Shown here: piece by piece, positions 33,840 through 42,733 of the stretch | Layout: the number at the start of each line of letters is the position of its first letter | Position numbering within the stretch: position 1 is the first letter of the stretch | DNA from: Polyangiaceae bacterium | GTDB lineage: Bacteria > Myxococcota_A > Polyangia > Polyangiales > Polyangiaceae | Length of the DNA: 64,000 nucleotides | Reading direction: 5' to 3' | Assembly (NCBI GenBank): GCA_013361525.1 | Contig: JABFXY010000074.1 | Span: 18,162 to 82,161, forward strand | Notes under the pieces: model-generated | Told to the model about the DNA's origin: nothing | What the model saw: the letters and a program-made list of their open reading frames with translations, nothing else | Databases searched by the model: none | Made by a program: the position numbers and the translations under genes

Positions 33840-35806
33840 AGCAAGAACACCTTCACCAGGATATCCGCGATGCCGATGATGGCGGCGCCGGCAATCAGGC
33901 CGGCGCAGATCGGCTCGTGCCCGCCAATCCAGCGTTTGTGCCCCATCGTCTCCTTCTTCTCGCCGTACTTCTTGTGCATCCACCAGAAGAAGGCCGCGCC
34001 GGCGAACATGGCAATGGTCGAGTCGGGCGGTAGGACGACACCGAGACCAATCGCGAGCGGGCTGAGCGGAAAGCGACCGCGCGTGCGAATGCGCAATACC
34101 TCCATGACGAGGCCGGCGATGGCCGCCACCACCATCGAAATGATGATCGAGCGCGTGAGCAGCTTGCCGGTACCGCCGCCGAAGATGGCCGTCACGAGAT
34201 CCGAAACGCCCTTCCATTGGATGGCGGACGGAAACCCGAATTGCCCTCCTTCGGGCGCCATCACTGCTTGCACGTTCTTTCCGGGCTCGTAGTCCGAAAG
34301 GAATAGGAGGTAGTACAGCGGAGTCGAGGCGATGGCGCCGGCGACGATCCCGATGACGTGGCCGACGGCCTGCTGGCGCGGCTTCGCCCCGAGCATGTAT
34401 CCCGGCTTGATATCCATCAGCAGGTTGCTCGAATTGCTCGCGACCTCGACGCACATGACGCCGGTCATCAGGTTGGTCGGCGGATGTTTCGGGTCGAACG
34501 CACCGAACAAGAATTGCGGGATCTTGCTGAGCGAGCTCGACGGCGTGATGCCGGTGAGCGCCGTGCTGCTCGCCGCGATCAGCGCGAGGACTATGATCAG
34601 CGGAAGCGCGGAGAGGCCGAACGCCCAGCTCACGCCGAACCACGCGTGCGCCATCCACGCGCCGATGACCCCGAGGATGGGGACGCCGATGAACGAGATC
34701 TTCACCGGTAGCTCGATGTGGCCGAGGACGTCCTTCTTGTCGGTGCGCTTCCTTCCGAAGCCGCGAAACGCCTCGACGAAGATTTCGGGTTTGCTGAAGA
34801 GGCCCACGATCGACGCGACGACCATGATCACGATTCCCCACCAGAGCGCCCAGGTGTTGAGGACATGGACGCGCGAGAACGTGCCGTCCGCCTTCGGCGC
34901 GATCTCACCAATCGAGATCATCGAGGGGACAATGACGACGAAGTTGAGGAGCATGCCGACGAGCAGGCTTCCCGCGACACGAATCCCCATCAGCCCTCCC
35001 GCCCCGAACATCGCGAGGTCGAGCGAGATCGTGAGGCCGAGCGACGGAAGCGGCACGCCCGCGAGCTTCGGCATCGGGACCCAGCCCTTGTCGACCATCC
35101 AGTAGTAGACGGCGTCGACGTTGTGCGGCAGGTGCCAGAACGATTTGAAGCCCATCCACTTCTGTTGGACGAGCTTCATGATGTTCTCGCCGGAGATCAC
35201 ACCGATGAAGCCGGCGAGCGCCGCCGCCTTGGCGAGGATCTTCGCCTTGTACATGCCCGAGCTGCCTTCGCCCGAGGTGTAGAGCGCATCGAGCACGACA
35301 CCGCACGCAGCGCCCTCGGGGAACGGCTGTTGCTCGTCATTGATGAAGCGTCGCTTCATCGGAAACGCGACGAGCACCCCGAGCAGCGACAGCGTCATGT
35401 TGAACAACATCATCTGCCACCACGGGATGAGCGCATTCTCGATCCACATGTATGCGGCGATGCCGGAGACGAGCGGAGTCGTCATGTAGCCGGCCGCGGT
35501 CGCCACACTCTGCGATGCGTTGTTCTCGAGGATCGTCATGTCTCGCACGCCCGCGCGCGACATCAGCCGAAACGCGGCGTACGCGAGAATGACGCTCGTC
35601 AGCCCGACGCCGAGCGTCCAGCCGGTCTTCGCGCCGATGTAGAGGTTCGTGGCCGACAACACGCCGCCGAGAAAGAAGCCGGTCGCTGCCGAGCGGATCG
35701 TCAGCTGCGGCATGTTTCCGCGGTAGACCTTCTCCAGCCACCACGCGTCCTTTTGCGCGGGGGTCCAATCGCGGATCTCTTTCGGGCTCAGATGCTCGAT
35801 CGCCAT
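33836..35806 (-). CDS. OPT-family oligopeptide/metal-chelate transporter
   Basis: A 656-residue membrane protein with about 14-16 hydrophobic segments. Family marks include SVATAAGYMTTPLVSGI, PFPEGAACGVVLDAL, ENIMKLVQQKWMGF, GVMCVEVASNSSNLLMDIKPGYMLGAKPRQQA and PPDSTIAMFAGAAFFW. Prokaryotic OPT proteins are proton-driven importers of oligopeptides or related substrates. The protein starts with a soluble WTPAQKDAWWLEKVYRG segment. It converges with the sigma-SnoaL gene and diverges from a small membrane protein. Confidence 0.92.
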   Translation of the reverse strand: MAIEHLSPKEIRDWTPAQKDAWWLEKVYRGNMPQLTIRSAATGFFLGGVLSATNLYIGAKTGWTLGVGLTSVILAYAAFRLMSRAGVRDMTILENNASQSVATAAGYMTTPLVSGIAAYMWIENALIPWWQMMLFNMTLSLLGVLVAFPMKRRFINDEQQPFPEGAACGVVLDALYTSGEGSSGMYKAKILAKAAALAGFIGVISGENIMKLVQQKWMGFKSFWHLPHNVDAVYYWMVDKGWVPMPKLAGVPLPSLGLTISLDLAMFGAGGLMGIRVAGSLLVGMLLNFVVIVPSMISIGEIAPKADGTFSRVHVLNTWALWWGIVIMVVASIVGLFSKPEIFVEAFRGFGRKRTDKKDVLGHIELPVKISFIGVPILGVIGAWMAHAWFGVSWAFGLSALPLIIVLALIAASSTALTGITPSSSLSKIPQFLFGAFDPKHPPTNLMTGVMCVEVASNSSNLLMDIKPGYMLGAKPRQQAVGHVIGIVAGAIASTPLYYLLFLSDYEPGKNVQAVMAPEGGQFGFPSAIQWKGVSDLVTAIFGGGTGKLLTRSIIISMVVAAIAGLVMEVLRIRTRGRFPLSPLAIGLGVVLPPDSTIAMFAGAAFFWWMHKKYGEKKETMGHKRWIGGHEPICAGLIAGAAIIGIADILVKVFLL

Positions 35807-35967
35807 CGCGGCGGACTATGCCGCAAACGGCTGCGTGGAGCCTAGGACCTCGTTCAACAGAATCGGCACGCTCTGCATTCCCGTGTTTCGTAACGCGAGC
35901 CAAAGCTCACGCCGCGCAGTTGCCCGACATTGCCGATTCGTGATCGTCGTCTACCCTCAGCTGGGAC

Positions 35968-36609
35968 GTGCTCCCGCGAGATCTCAAAACATCTCTGTTC
36001 GCCGCCCAAATCGTCGCCTTCGGCACATTGCTGCGCAGCGTCGCGCTGGACCGCTGGTTCACCGTCGTCGCAGCGTCCTTGATGATCGTCGGTGCCATTG
36101 CCGCACAGCGCAATCGGACATGGGGCGTGATGCTCAGCTTCGCGATGGCGGTCACCTTCGCCGTGACCGCGTTCATCGGCATCGCCCCAATCTGGTTCCT
36201 CGCCGTTGCAGCAGTCGGCGCGATGCCATTCGTCCTCACGCGCGATGCGCTCGTCCGGTTCGATCGAGGGGCAGCGAAGCTCCTCGCTGCCGGTGCCATC
36301 GGGATCGGCGCCACTGCGGCGGTCGCCTGGAAGGGCATAGCGTGGAGCGTCTTCACCACCTTTCCGATGTTGTTGCCGAGCAGGTACCCGCAGCATGGGT
36401 TGGCGGTCCTGGCGCTCTTCGTCGTTGGCCTCGTCGCCGGGGTCGCGCAGCGGCGACGCCTTCTCCGTGAGCAGGTGCGCGTTGGTGGCGCCACCGAGCG
36501 AGTCCGCATCGATGCCGTCAACAGCTCCTACGCCGCTGCGGAGCTCGAGGCTGAAGCCGACCGAGAAGCGGCGGACGCGATGCACGTGAAGCGCGCGCGC
36601 TCGAGCTAG
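35968..36609 (+). CDS. Integral membrane protein of unknown function
   Basis: A 213-residue protein with a GTG start and five or six predicted membrane segments: about 8-28, 32-46, 52-72, 74-88, 103-118 and 145-160. They are joined by short basic loops (RDALVRFDRGAAK, AQRRRLLREQ). The last 50 residues are soluble and acidic-helical (AAAELEAEADREAADAM). I recognise no family. It stands alone between the OPT transporter and an MBL-fold gene. Confidence 0.65.
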   Translation: MLPRDLKTSLFAAQIVAFGTLLRSVALDRWFTVVAASLMIVGAIAAQRNRTWGVMLSFAMAVTFAVTAFIGIAPIWFLAVAAVGAMPFVLTRDALVRFDRGAAKLLAAGAIGIGATAAVAWKGIAWSVFTTFPMLLPSRYPQHGLAVLALFVVGLVAGVAQRRRLLREQVRVGGATERVRIDAVNSSYAAAELEAEADREAADAMHVKRARSS

Positions 36610-36684
36610 TCCGCCCGAAGGGTGCAACGGGGACGGCCCTAGCGCGGCGCTCGCGCATGGACGTCGTCGCGATTCATCGGCAGG

Positions 36685-37608
36685 ATGCCGCCGATGACGA
36701 GCCAGCGCATCACGATCGACTGCGACGTCCTGCCGAGGTTCACCGCGGCGTATCTGCGGATCGAAGGCGACGAATGCGCGTTCGTCGAGGCGCATACCGC
36801 ACACGCGCTTCCCAAGCTACTCGGTACGCTGACGGCCAACGGTCGCCGTGCGGAAGACGTGCGCTGGATCGTGGTCACGCACGCTCATCTCGATCACGCG
36901 GCAGGCGCAGGTGCGCTGCTGGCTGCTTGCCCGAATGCGACGTTGCTCGCGCACCCGCGGGCCGCGTCGAACCTGATCGATCCCGCGAAGCTCGTCGCCA
37001 GCGCGACGCGTGTTTACGGCGAGGCGAAGTTTGCCGAGCTCTACGGCACGATGGTGCCCGCACCGGAGCACCGAGTGCGCGCCCTCGATCATGGCGAGAC
37101 CTTCGAGCTCGGCAGCGCCACGTTTCGCGTGCACCACACGGCAGGGCACGCAAAGCACCATTTCGTGGTCGAAGATGCTGCGCTCTCCACCGTGTACACG
37201 GGTGATGCGTTCGGGCTCGTTTATCCGGATCTCCAGCAGCGCGGCCGCTTCGCCATTGCATCGACGAGCCCCATCGATTTCGACGCAGACGAAGCGCGGC
37301 GCTCGCTCGACCTCATCGTCGGTCTCGGTATGAAACACGCGTGCCTCACGCATTTCGGCGCTATCGATGACCTCGTCGAGGTGGCTGCACAAGTGCGACG
37401 TTGGGTCGATCGCTCCGAGGTTTGGATGAACGAGTGCCTCGCGACCGACGCGCCGTTCGAGACCCAATCGGCGCGCGTGCGACGGCAAATTCTCGACGTC
37501 CTCGCGGGGTTTTCGCTATCGACCGCGGACCTGCAGCTCCTCGCCGTCGACATCGATCTCAACGCGCAAGGCATCGCCGTCGCGGCCGACCGACGGCGCA
37601 AGGCCTAA
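36685..37608 (+). CDS. Metallo-beta-lactamase-fold hydrolase
   Basis: A 307-residue MBL protein with the binuclear metal site: THAHLDHAAG (about 72-81), HTAGHAKHH (about 149-157), TGDAFG for the bridging Asp, and LTHFGAID for the last His. The C-terminal region is helical. The layout resembles the subgroup of soluble MBL hydrolases with an RxxLDHGETFELG strand, acting on esters, lactones or thioesters; the substrate is unknown. ATG at 36685; the alternative MTSQ start at 36694 is equally possible. Confidence 0.87.
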   Translation: MPPMTSQRITIDCDVLPRFTAAYLRIEGDECAFVEAHTAHALPKLLGTLTANGRRAEDVRWIVVTHAHLDHAAGAGALLAACPNATLLAHPRAASNLIDPAKLVASATRVYGEAKFAELYGTMVPAPEHRVRALDHGETFELGSATFRVHHTAGHAKHHFVVEDAALSTVYTGDAFGLVYPDLQQRGRFAIASTSPIDFDADEARRSLDLIVGLGMKHACLTHFGAIDDLVEVAAQVRRWVDRSEVWMNECLATDAPFETQSARVRRQILDVLAGFSLSTADLQLLAVDIDLNAQGIAVAADRRRKA

Positions 37609-37624
37609 ACGCGGATAGCTATTT

Positions 37625-38563
37625 TCATCCTGAACGGGCCGCGAGAAACGTGAGCACCGCTTCGAGGAACGCGGGACGACATTCGACGTTCGACATGTGG
37701 ACCGCGAGGAGAGAGACGAGCTTGGCGCCCCGTATCGAAGCTGCAATCCGCTCACCGTGGCTCGGAAGCGTCACCTGATCGCGCTCCCCGACGATGACAA
37801 GTGTCGGCGCGGTGATGAGGGTGATCGTCCTGCGCATGTCTCCGTCGCGAACCGCGGCGAAGGAGCCGGCGAGACCTTGCGGGCTCATGGCGAGGAGCGT
37901 CGCGCGAAACGGCGCCACGATTGCATCGTCGCGCTCGAGCATGTCCGGGGGGAACCAATTCTTCAGAAAGGTGGCGGCCGTGTCCGACATGTCTTTCGCG
38001 CCTAGCACGGAGTTGATTCGCTCGTCCCACGGCGGGCTGGGGCCGAGATAGGACGACGTATTGGCGAGGACGAGGCGGTCGATCCGCTCCGGCGCGTGGA
38101 CCGCCATCCATTGGCCAATGAAGCCGCCGAACGACAGCCCCAAGAAGTGGGCGCGTTCGATCTTCAATGCGTCCATCAGCTCGATCACGTCGCGGCCCAT
38201 GCGATCGAATGAATACGCACCGGGGGGCGCGTCCGAGCCGCCGTGGCCGCGCGTGTCGTATCGAAGGACCCGATGAGACTCGGCGAGCGCCGCGATCTCT
38301 CCGTCCCACATGTGCATCGTTGTCCCAATCGAGTTGGAGAGGACCAGCACGGGGCGGTCCTCGGGACCGTCCAGCCGATAGGCAATGCGGTAACCGTCGC
38401 CTGTCGTGAAGGTGGATGCGTGAGCGGTCATGGTCGACTTTTCTCCCTGTCCTTGTCGCGCTCCCGATGCTGCGCGCGGGGTCGCGCAGGCCGAGAGCGC
38501 CAATGCCGTGTAAGAGCCCAGAGCGCGCAGAATCGCGCGCCGGTTCAACGTCACGTGGTTCAC
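37625..38563 (-). CDS. Alpha/beta hydrolase, 3-oxoadipate enol-lactonase-like, with export signal
   Basis: The catalytic domain matches the PcaD group: IGTTMHMWDGEIAALAESHRVLRYDTRGHG, nucleophile GLSFGG, Asp in GERDQVTLP, His in AVHMSNVECRPAF. The N-terminus (NRRAILRALGSYTALALSAC) looks like a Tat-type lipoprotein signal with lipobox LSAC, unusual because PcaD enzymes are cytoplasmic. A start at the internal ATG (38431) would give a cytoplasmic form of about 268 residues, but its GGGAG lies too far upstream to decide. It diverges from a LysR gene by 76 bp, which probably controls it. Confidence 0.85.
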   Translation of the reverse strand: MNHVTLNRRAILRALGSYTALALSACATPRAASGARQGQGEKSTMTAHASTFTTGDGYRIAYRLDGPEDRPVLVLSNSIGTTMHMWDGEIAALAESHRVLRYDTRGHGGSDAPPGAYSFDRMGRDVIELMDALKIERAHFLGLSFGGFIGQWMAVHAPERIDRLVLANTSSYLGPSPPWDERINSVLGAKDMSDTAATFLKNWFPPDMLERDDAIVAPFRATLLAMSPQGLAGSFAAVRDGDMRRTITLITAPTLVIVGERDQVTLPSHGERIAASIRGAKLVSLLAVHMSNVECRPAFLEAVLTFLAARSG

Positions 38564-38639
38564 ACGGGAGAATCTGCGTTTCGGTGTGACATTCGTCGAA
38601 CGCGTTGTTCTTCGCCGTGAGTTAAGCCATGGTTAAGTC

Positions 38640-39575
38640 ATGCCGAGCCCGGCCGACACGCGGCACCTGTCGCTCCTGGTTGCGATCGAAGACCACGGCG
38701 GCCTCGTCGCCGCCGCGAAGCAGCTGCACCTGACTCCGTCAGCGCTCAGCCAACAGCTTCGGGCGCTCGAAGAGCGCCTGGGCGGCACGCTCTTTCGGCG
38801 CGAGTGGCGCCGACTGGTCCCCACCGAAGCAGGCCGGCGCATGATCATCGGTGCGCGCACGGTGCTCGACGAGCTCGCGCGCGTCGAAGCGGAGACGCGT
38901 CAGCTCCTTGCGGGGGCGCGCGCGGTCATCAGGGTCACCGTCGTCTGCCATCAGTCGTACAAGTGGCTCTCCGACGTGCTCGAGATCTTCGCCGCCGAGC
39001 GGCCCGACGTGGAGGTGACCGTCGTGGCGGAGGCGGCAGACGCGCCGGCCGAATGGCTAGCAAGACGCAAGGTGGACGTCGCGCTCGTGTCCGACGATAT
39101 GGCGCGCCACCCTCAGCTCCGCGTCGATCCCCTCTTTCGTGACGAGCTCGTCGCCGTGGTGGGGCGCCGACATCCATGGTTCGGCGAGCGACGCATCGGC
39201 GCCGCGGCGTTCGCTGGAGAGCATGTCATCGCCGACACCGGAACGCTGCGCCCCGCCGGCCCATTCGGCCGCGCGATGCTCGAGGCCGGCGTCGCGCCGC
39301 GCAAGGTCACGCTCGTTCCAATGGCTGGGAGCGTTTCGATCGATATGACCCGCGCGAATCTCGGCGTCACGCTGCTACCGCGCTGGACCTTCGAATCGCT
39401 CCGCGATGCGCAGGTCGCCGCCGTGCGTATCGGCGGGCGCGGGTTGTGGCTGCGCTGGGCGCTGGCAACACGCGCCGAGGAACCGGAGCCCGCGCTCACC
39501 GCGTTCCTCGCCGCCGTTCGCCTGGGTCATCCACGCGCACGGCGCTCAACCAAACTGCCGCTCGTGCGCGGCTAG
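38640..39575 (+). CDS. LysR-family transcriptional regulator (MetR-like)
   Basis: A 311-residue LysR protein. The winged HTH (about 8-65) contains LVAAAKQLHLTPSALSQQLRALEERLGGTLF; the co-inducer domain includes VICHQ-like VTVVCHQSYKWLSDVL and GVTLLPRWTFESL. It faces the PcaD-like hydrolase gene, the classic LysR layout, with two GTTAAG direct repeats just before its start. The 3' end overlaps the convergent MBL-like gene by 30 bp. Confidence 0.9.
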   Translation: MPSPADTRHLSLLVAIEDHGGLVAAAKQLHLTPSALSQQLRALEERLGGTLFRREWRRLVPTEAGRRMIIGARTVLDELARVEAETRQLLAGARAVIRVTVVCHQSYKWLSDVLEIFAAERPDVEVTVVAEAADAPAEWLARRKVDVALVSDDMARHPQLRVDPLFRDELVAVVGRRHPWFGERRIGAAAFAGEHVIADTGTLRPAGPFGRAMLEAGVAPRKVTLVPMAGSVSIDMTRANLGVTLLPRWTFESLRDAQVAAVRIGGRGLWLRWALATRAEEPEPALTAFLAAVRLGHPRARRSTKLPLVRG

Positions 39576-40325
39576 CTTTGGCTCGATGCTTCGGACCGCC
39601 GCCTCGATGCGTGCTTCGATCGAAGGCCCTTCGGCCCCGCGCAAAAGCACGCTGGTGTGCGCGGCGCACAAGTTCTCGAGCGAGCGTGAACGCTCGAGGA
39701 GCTCTTTGGTCCATTCACGAAAGCGCGCCGCAGCGCCCGCCTGTCGCTCGAGCACCTTCGCGAGCGAGGGGTGAAACGCTAGGAAGTCCTTCTTCCACCA
39801 CCGTAGGACCGCGGGCATCTTCGCAAAGCAGAGTGTGTCGTCGACGTGCAGCGTCTTCGACGCTCGATGAAACGCGAGAACGGACGAAAAATGAAGATTC
39901 TCGTTCGTCGGAATGAAGTCGACACCACGCGGCACCGACAGCTCCAGATCGTCGGCGAACATCTGCTGGACACTCGGGTCGTCGGTCGTTTCCGGTTGCC
40001 AGGCAAGCTCGGGGGCGAGCCGCCGATGTCGAGCCGTCCCGTAGAGCTTCACCTGCGGAAATAGCGCGTGGAGCTTGCGCGCGTAGACGGTGTGAAACGG
40101 GTGCAGATGCAAAACGGCGTCGATCGCCTCGCCACCGTTCGTCTGCCCTGCAATCCATTCGCGCGTCGGCTCGTCGATATTGCACGCGTCGAGCAGCAGG
40201 TATCGCCCGTTGCGGCGCTGCACGAGCGAAGCCTGTGTCCCCACATCGAGCACACCGCCGACCTTGAACGATCCGCGTATGTTCCAGAACCCGTCTCCGA
40301 CAGGAACGATCTTGTTCGGCGCCAT
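39546..40325 (-). CDS. MBL-fold-like protein with altered metal motif
   Basis: A 259-residue protein. The N-terminal part (GFWNIRGSFKVGG, LLLDACNIDE) resembles the start of an MBL fold, and the motif LHLHPFHTVYARKL stands where HxHxDH would be, with Phe replacing the Asp. DDTLCF and AAHTSVLLRG follow at the places of the bridging Asp and last His. The group is close to DUF4336-like proteins of unknown activity. I use the ATG at 40325 and reject an Arg-rich upstream extension. Metal binding may be reduced to one site; this is inferred. Confidence 0.72.
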   Translation of the reverse strand: MAPNKIVPVGDGFWNIRGSFKVGGVLDVGTQASLVQRRNGRYLLLDACNIDEPTREWIAGQTNGGEAIDAVLHLHPFHTVYARKLHALFPQVKLYGTARHRRLAPELAWQPETTDDPSVQQMFADDLELSVPRGVDFIPTNENLHFSSVLAFHRASKTLHVDDTLCFAKMPAVLRWWKKDFLAFHPSLAKVLERQAGAAARFREWTKELLERSRSLENLCAAHTSVLLRGAEGPSIEARIEAAVRSIEPKLAAHERQFG

Positions 40326-40342
40326 CGCGCGGGAGCGTATCG

Positions 40343-40996
40343 CTATTCGTAAGCGCGAAGCGACTTGCAGGTCGCGAGCGCAATCTCGGCCTTCGCAGCG
40401 GGCACGTCGTATTGGCACCAGATCGAATGGGTCTTGGTCTTGACGGCCGAGTAGATGCTGCGTTTGCCTTCCGACGTCTCGGTGTCGACGAAGTAGCCGC
40501 CGCCCGGCAACGCGCCCTGCCCAATGACCTTCGTGCCGGCCGACGGTGCGCTCGCCATCTTCTTGAGCTCGGCCACGCTATCCATCTTCTGCTTCGGAAT
40601 GCTCGTCAGAAGAATCGTGTCCTCGTCCTTGTCATAAAAAGACTCGTCGACGTGGCCTTCGGCACCGCCCTCGTAGAGCTTGGGCTTGTAGCCCTCGGGC
40701 AGCTGGAGGCAATACTGCTGGTCGGCGAAGGCGCGCATCCCCTCGGGGCACGGCGAAGCGGCTGCTGAAGCGCTCGCTGACGCGGAGATGGATGGTTGCG
40801 ACGTCGCCGAAGAAGCCGGCGCGGCGGACGCGACGGCGCTGGACACTGCTGTGGACGTGGCGGTCGACGTCCCCGGTGCCTTCACGGCTGCCGCCGACGC
40901 CGATGAGGATGCGACCGGCGCCGAGCCCTCGGAGCCGCACGCAGCCGCACACACCACCATGCCCATTGCCAAGAAAGCCGAACGACGACGTGTCAT
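40343..40996 (-). CDS. Lipoprotein of unknown function
   Basis: A 217-residue product with signal peptide MTRRRSAFLAMGMVVCAAAC and lipobox AAAC, a long Ser/Ala/Thr linker (about 25-85) and a C-terminal domain of about 130 residues with Cys pairs (SPCPEGMRAFADQQYCLQLPEGY and IWCQYDVPAAKAEIALATC). The ATG at 40996 has AAGGGA 8 nt upstream. No family is recognised. It may share a transcript with the MBL-like gene, 17 bp downstream. Confidence 0.78.
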   Translation of the reverse strand: MTRRRSAFLAMGMVVCAAACGSEGSAPVASSSASAAAVKAPGTSTATSTAVSSAVASAAPASSATSQPSISASASASAAASPCPEGMRAFADQQYCLQLPEGYKPKLYEGGAEGHVDESFYDKDEDTILLTSIPKQKMDSVAELKKMASAPSAGTKVIGQGALPGGGYFVDTETSEGKRSIYSAVKTKTHSIWCQYDVPAAKAEIALATCKSLRAYE

Positions 40997-41132
40997 CTCT
41001 GGTTCCCTTCTAGAAAAGCTCGAGCCTCGAACCACTGCGAATATCAGGCCAGCGCGCGATCGATAAGAAGGATCCCGCGGCAGCGCTGGCGAGCGGTTGC
41101 TCCGATGTTGCATGCATCGATGCGCAGCGCGC

Positions 41133-41933
41133 TCAGCCGCTCGCGGAGGTGTAGCGGGAGAGGGAGCGCACCCAGATCAACCGAGCTGCGGTGGCGATGA
41201 CGACGGGCGTAATCACTGCGACAGCAGCGCTGGTCGGGCTCACGCGGCCGAGCAGCGCTTCAGCCGGGTATGTCGTCATCGCCGCGAGCGGAATGACGAT
41301 CGTGAGAAGGATTCGCAACGCTCCTTTGAAGACGCTCGCCGGCCACCGTGCGGCGTCGAAGATGGATCCGAAGAGATAGGTGAGGTTGTCCACCTTTACG
41401 ACGTAGAAGGCCGCGCTCACGGTGAGAATCCAAAGGGAGTAGAGCGTCGTGACCGAGCCGACGACGAGGCCGAGCGCGAGGAGCACGCCTCGAAGCGAGG
41501 GAAGCTCACCGATGTTCCGAAACGCGATGACGAAGAGGATGCCCGCCGTGACGACGTTGATCGCTCGCCACGGCTGAAACCGCGCAGTCGAAATCAAGAA
41601 CTGCGCATCCGCAGGCTTGAGAAGCACGAAGTCGAGCGTCCCCTTTCGAACATGCTCGACGACGGCGGTCAGGCTCGGATTGATGGCACCCTCCAGCACG
41701 CCCTGAAGCAGCGTGAAGAACGCCGTGACGAGCAGCGCTTCGCCGAACGTCCACCCCGCGATGGAGGACCGCTGCCCATAGACGATCAACAGAGGAACGA
41801 CCGCGTTCGTCGCCCACAGCACCTCGATCGCGCCGTCGATGAGAAAGTCGGCCCTGTATTGCGCAGACAAGAGAACGGACGCCCGCACCTGATGTACGAG
41901 CAGCGTCAGGTAACGCCCGAGTTTGCGCGTCAT
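41133..41933 (-). CDS. ABC-2-type exporter permease (second subunit)
   Basis: A 266-residue permease with six membrane segments. The stretch EHVRKGTLDFVLLKPADAQFLIS is the cytoplasmic signature of the DUF990/ABC-2 group (KGTLDxxLLRPx), and YPAEALLGR lies before the last segment. The ATG overlaps the TGA of the other permease (ATGA), so both subunits are translationally coupled. With the ATPase they should form a heterodimeric efflux pump; the cargo is unknown. Confidence 0.9.
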   Translation of the reverse strand: MTRKLGRYLTLLVHQVRASVLLSAQYRADFLIDGAIEVLWATNAVVPLLIVYGQRSSIAGWTFGEALLVTAFFTLLQGVLEGAINPSLTAVVEHVRKGTLDFVLLKPADAQFLISTARFQPWRAINVVTAGILFVIAFRNIGELPSLRGVLLALGLVVGSVTTLYSLWILTVSAAFYVVKVDNLTYLFGSIFDAARWPASVFKGALRILLTIVIPLAAMTTYPAEALLGRVSPTSAAVAVITPVVIATAARLIWVRSLSRYTSASG

Positions 41934-42733
41934 CCGCCGAACGCTCCATAGCGGCGAATCGCGCGCTGCCAGAGGACGGACGTCGTCACCAACAAACCGA
42001 CGACGAACGCCCATTGTCGAACCAGCTCGCGCGCGACTGCTTCCGTGTCGTGCGCGGAGGTGAGGATCTGCACGGGGAGCGCTATCTGATAGCGAAATGG
42101 CAGCCACTCTCCGAGCGTCGCCAGCCACCCGGGGAAGAGATCGACCGGGATCGTGTACCCGCTGAAGACGAAGAACAGCACCAGGTACACGTCGAGCACC
42201 TTCACGCTGCTCTCGATGTAGAGCGACAACGAGCCGATCGCGACGTTGATGAGATACGTGATGAGCCAACCGCCGAGCGCGGCTGCCGCGAAAGCGGCCC
42301 ATTTCACGGCAGAGCTCGGCAGCCAGCCGGCGCCGAAATAGGCAATGGCGCCGACAACGACCGGGATGACGATGATGAGCCGCAAAGGAATCGCGGCGAG
42401 ATTTTCAATCGCGTAGCCGATGATCGGGTGCACCGGGCGCAGGAGCCTGACCGAGAGGGTGCCTTGCCGTACCTCGAAGTTGATCTCCCACGCCGCCCAA
42501 GACCCCGTCAGCTGCCTCACGATGAACGTCGCGATGAAGTAGAGCCCGAGCTGCCGCTGATCGTAATTGCCAATCGGCTGCTCGGCCGCGACCGCCGAGA
42601 AGAGCGCGAGCATCACGAACGGCGTCGTGGTGGAGAGCATCCAGACGAGAAGCTCGGCGCGATACGCGACGGCGCCCGCGAAACCGACACGAAACAGCGT
42701 CGGCGACGCTTTGAGCGCGCGCGCGAGGCTCAT
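41930..42733 (-). CDS. ABC-2-type exporter permease (first subunit)
   Basis: A 267-residue permease with six hydrophobic segments. NFEVRQGTLSVRLLRPVHPIIGY is the same motif as in the partner subunit, and FSGYTIPVDLFPGWL matches this group before the last helices. It starts in ATGA overlap with the ATPase stop and ends in ATGA overlap with the second permease. The two permeases differ clearly, pointing to a heterodimer. Confidence 0.9.
   Translation of the reverse strand: MSLARALKASPTLFRVGFAGAVAYRAELLVWMLSTTTPFVMLALFSAVAAEQPIGNYDQRQLGLYFIATFIVRQLTGSWAAWEINFEVRQGTLSVRLLRPVHPIIGYAIENLAAIPLRLIIVIPVVVGAIAYFGAGWLPSSAVKWAAFAAAALGGWLITYLINVAIGSLSLYIESSVKVLDVYLVLFFVFSGYTIPVDLFPGWLATLGEWLPFRYQIALPVQILTSAHDTEAVARELVRQWAFVVGLLVTTSVLWQRAIRRYGAFGG

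Noticed and set aside
32961..34841. 626-codon minus-strand frame over the sigma-SnoaL and OPT genes
   Set aside because: Both genes below it have full family signatures in other frames.
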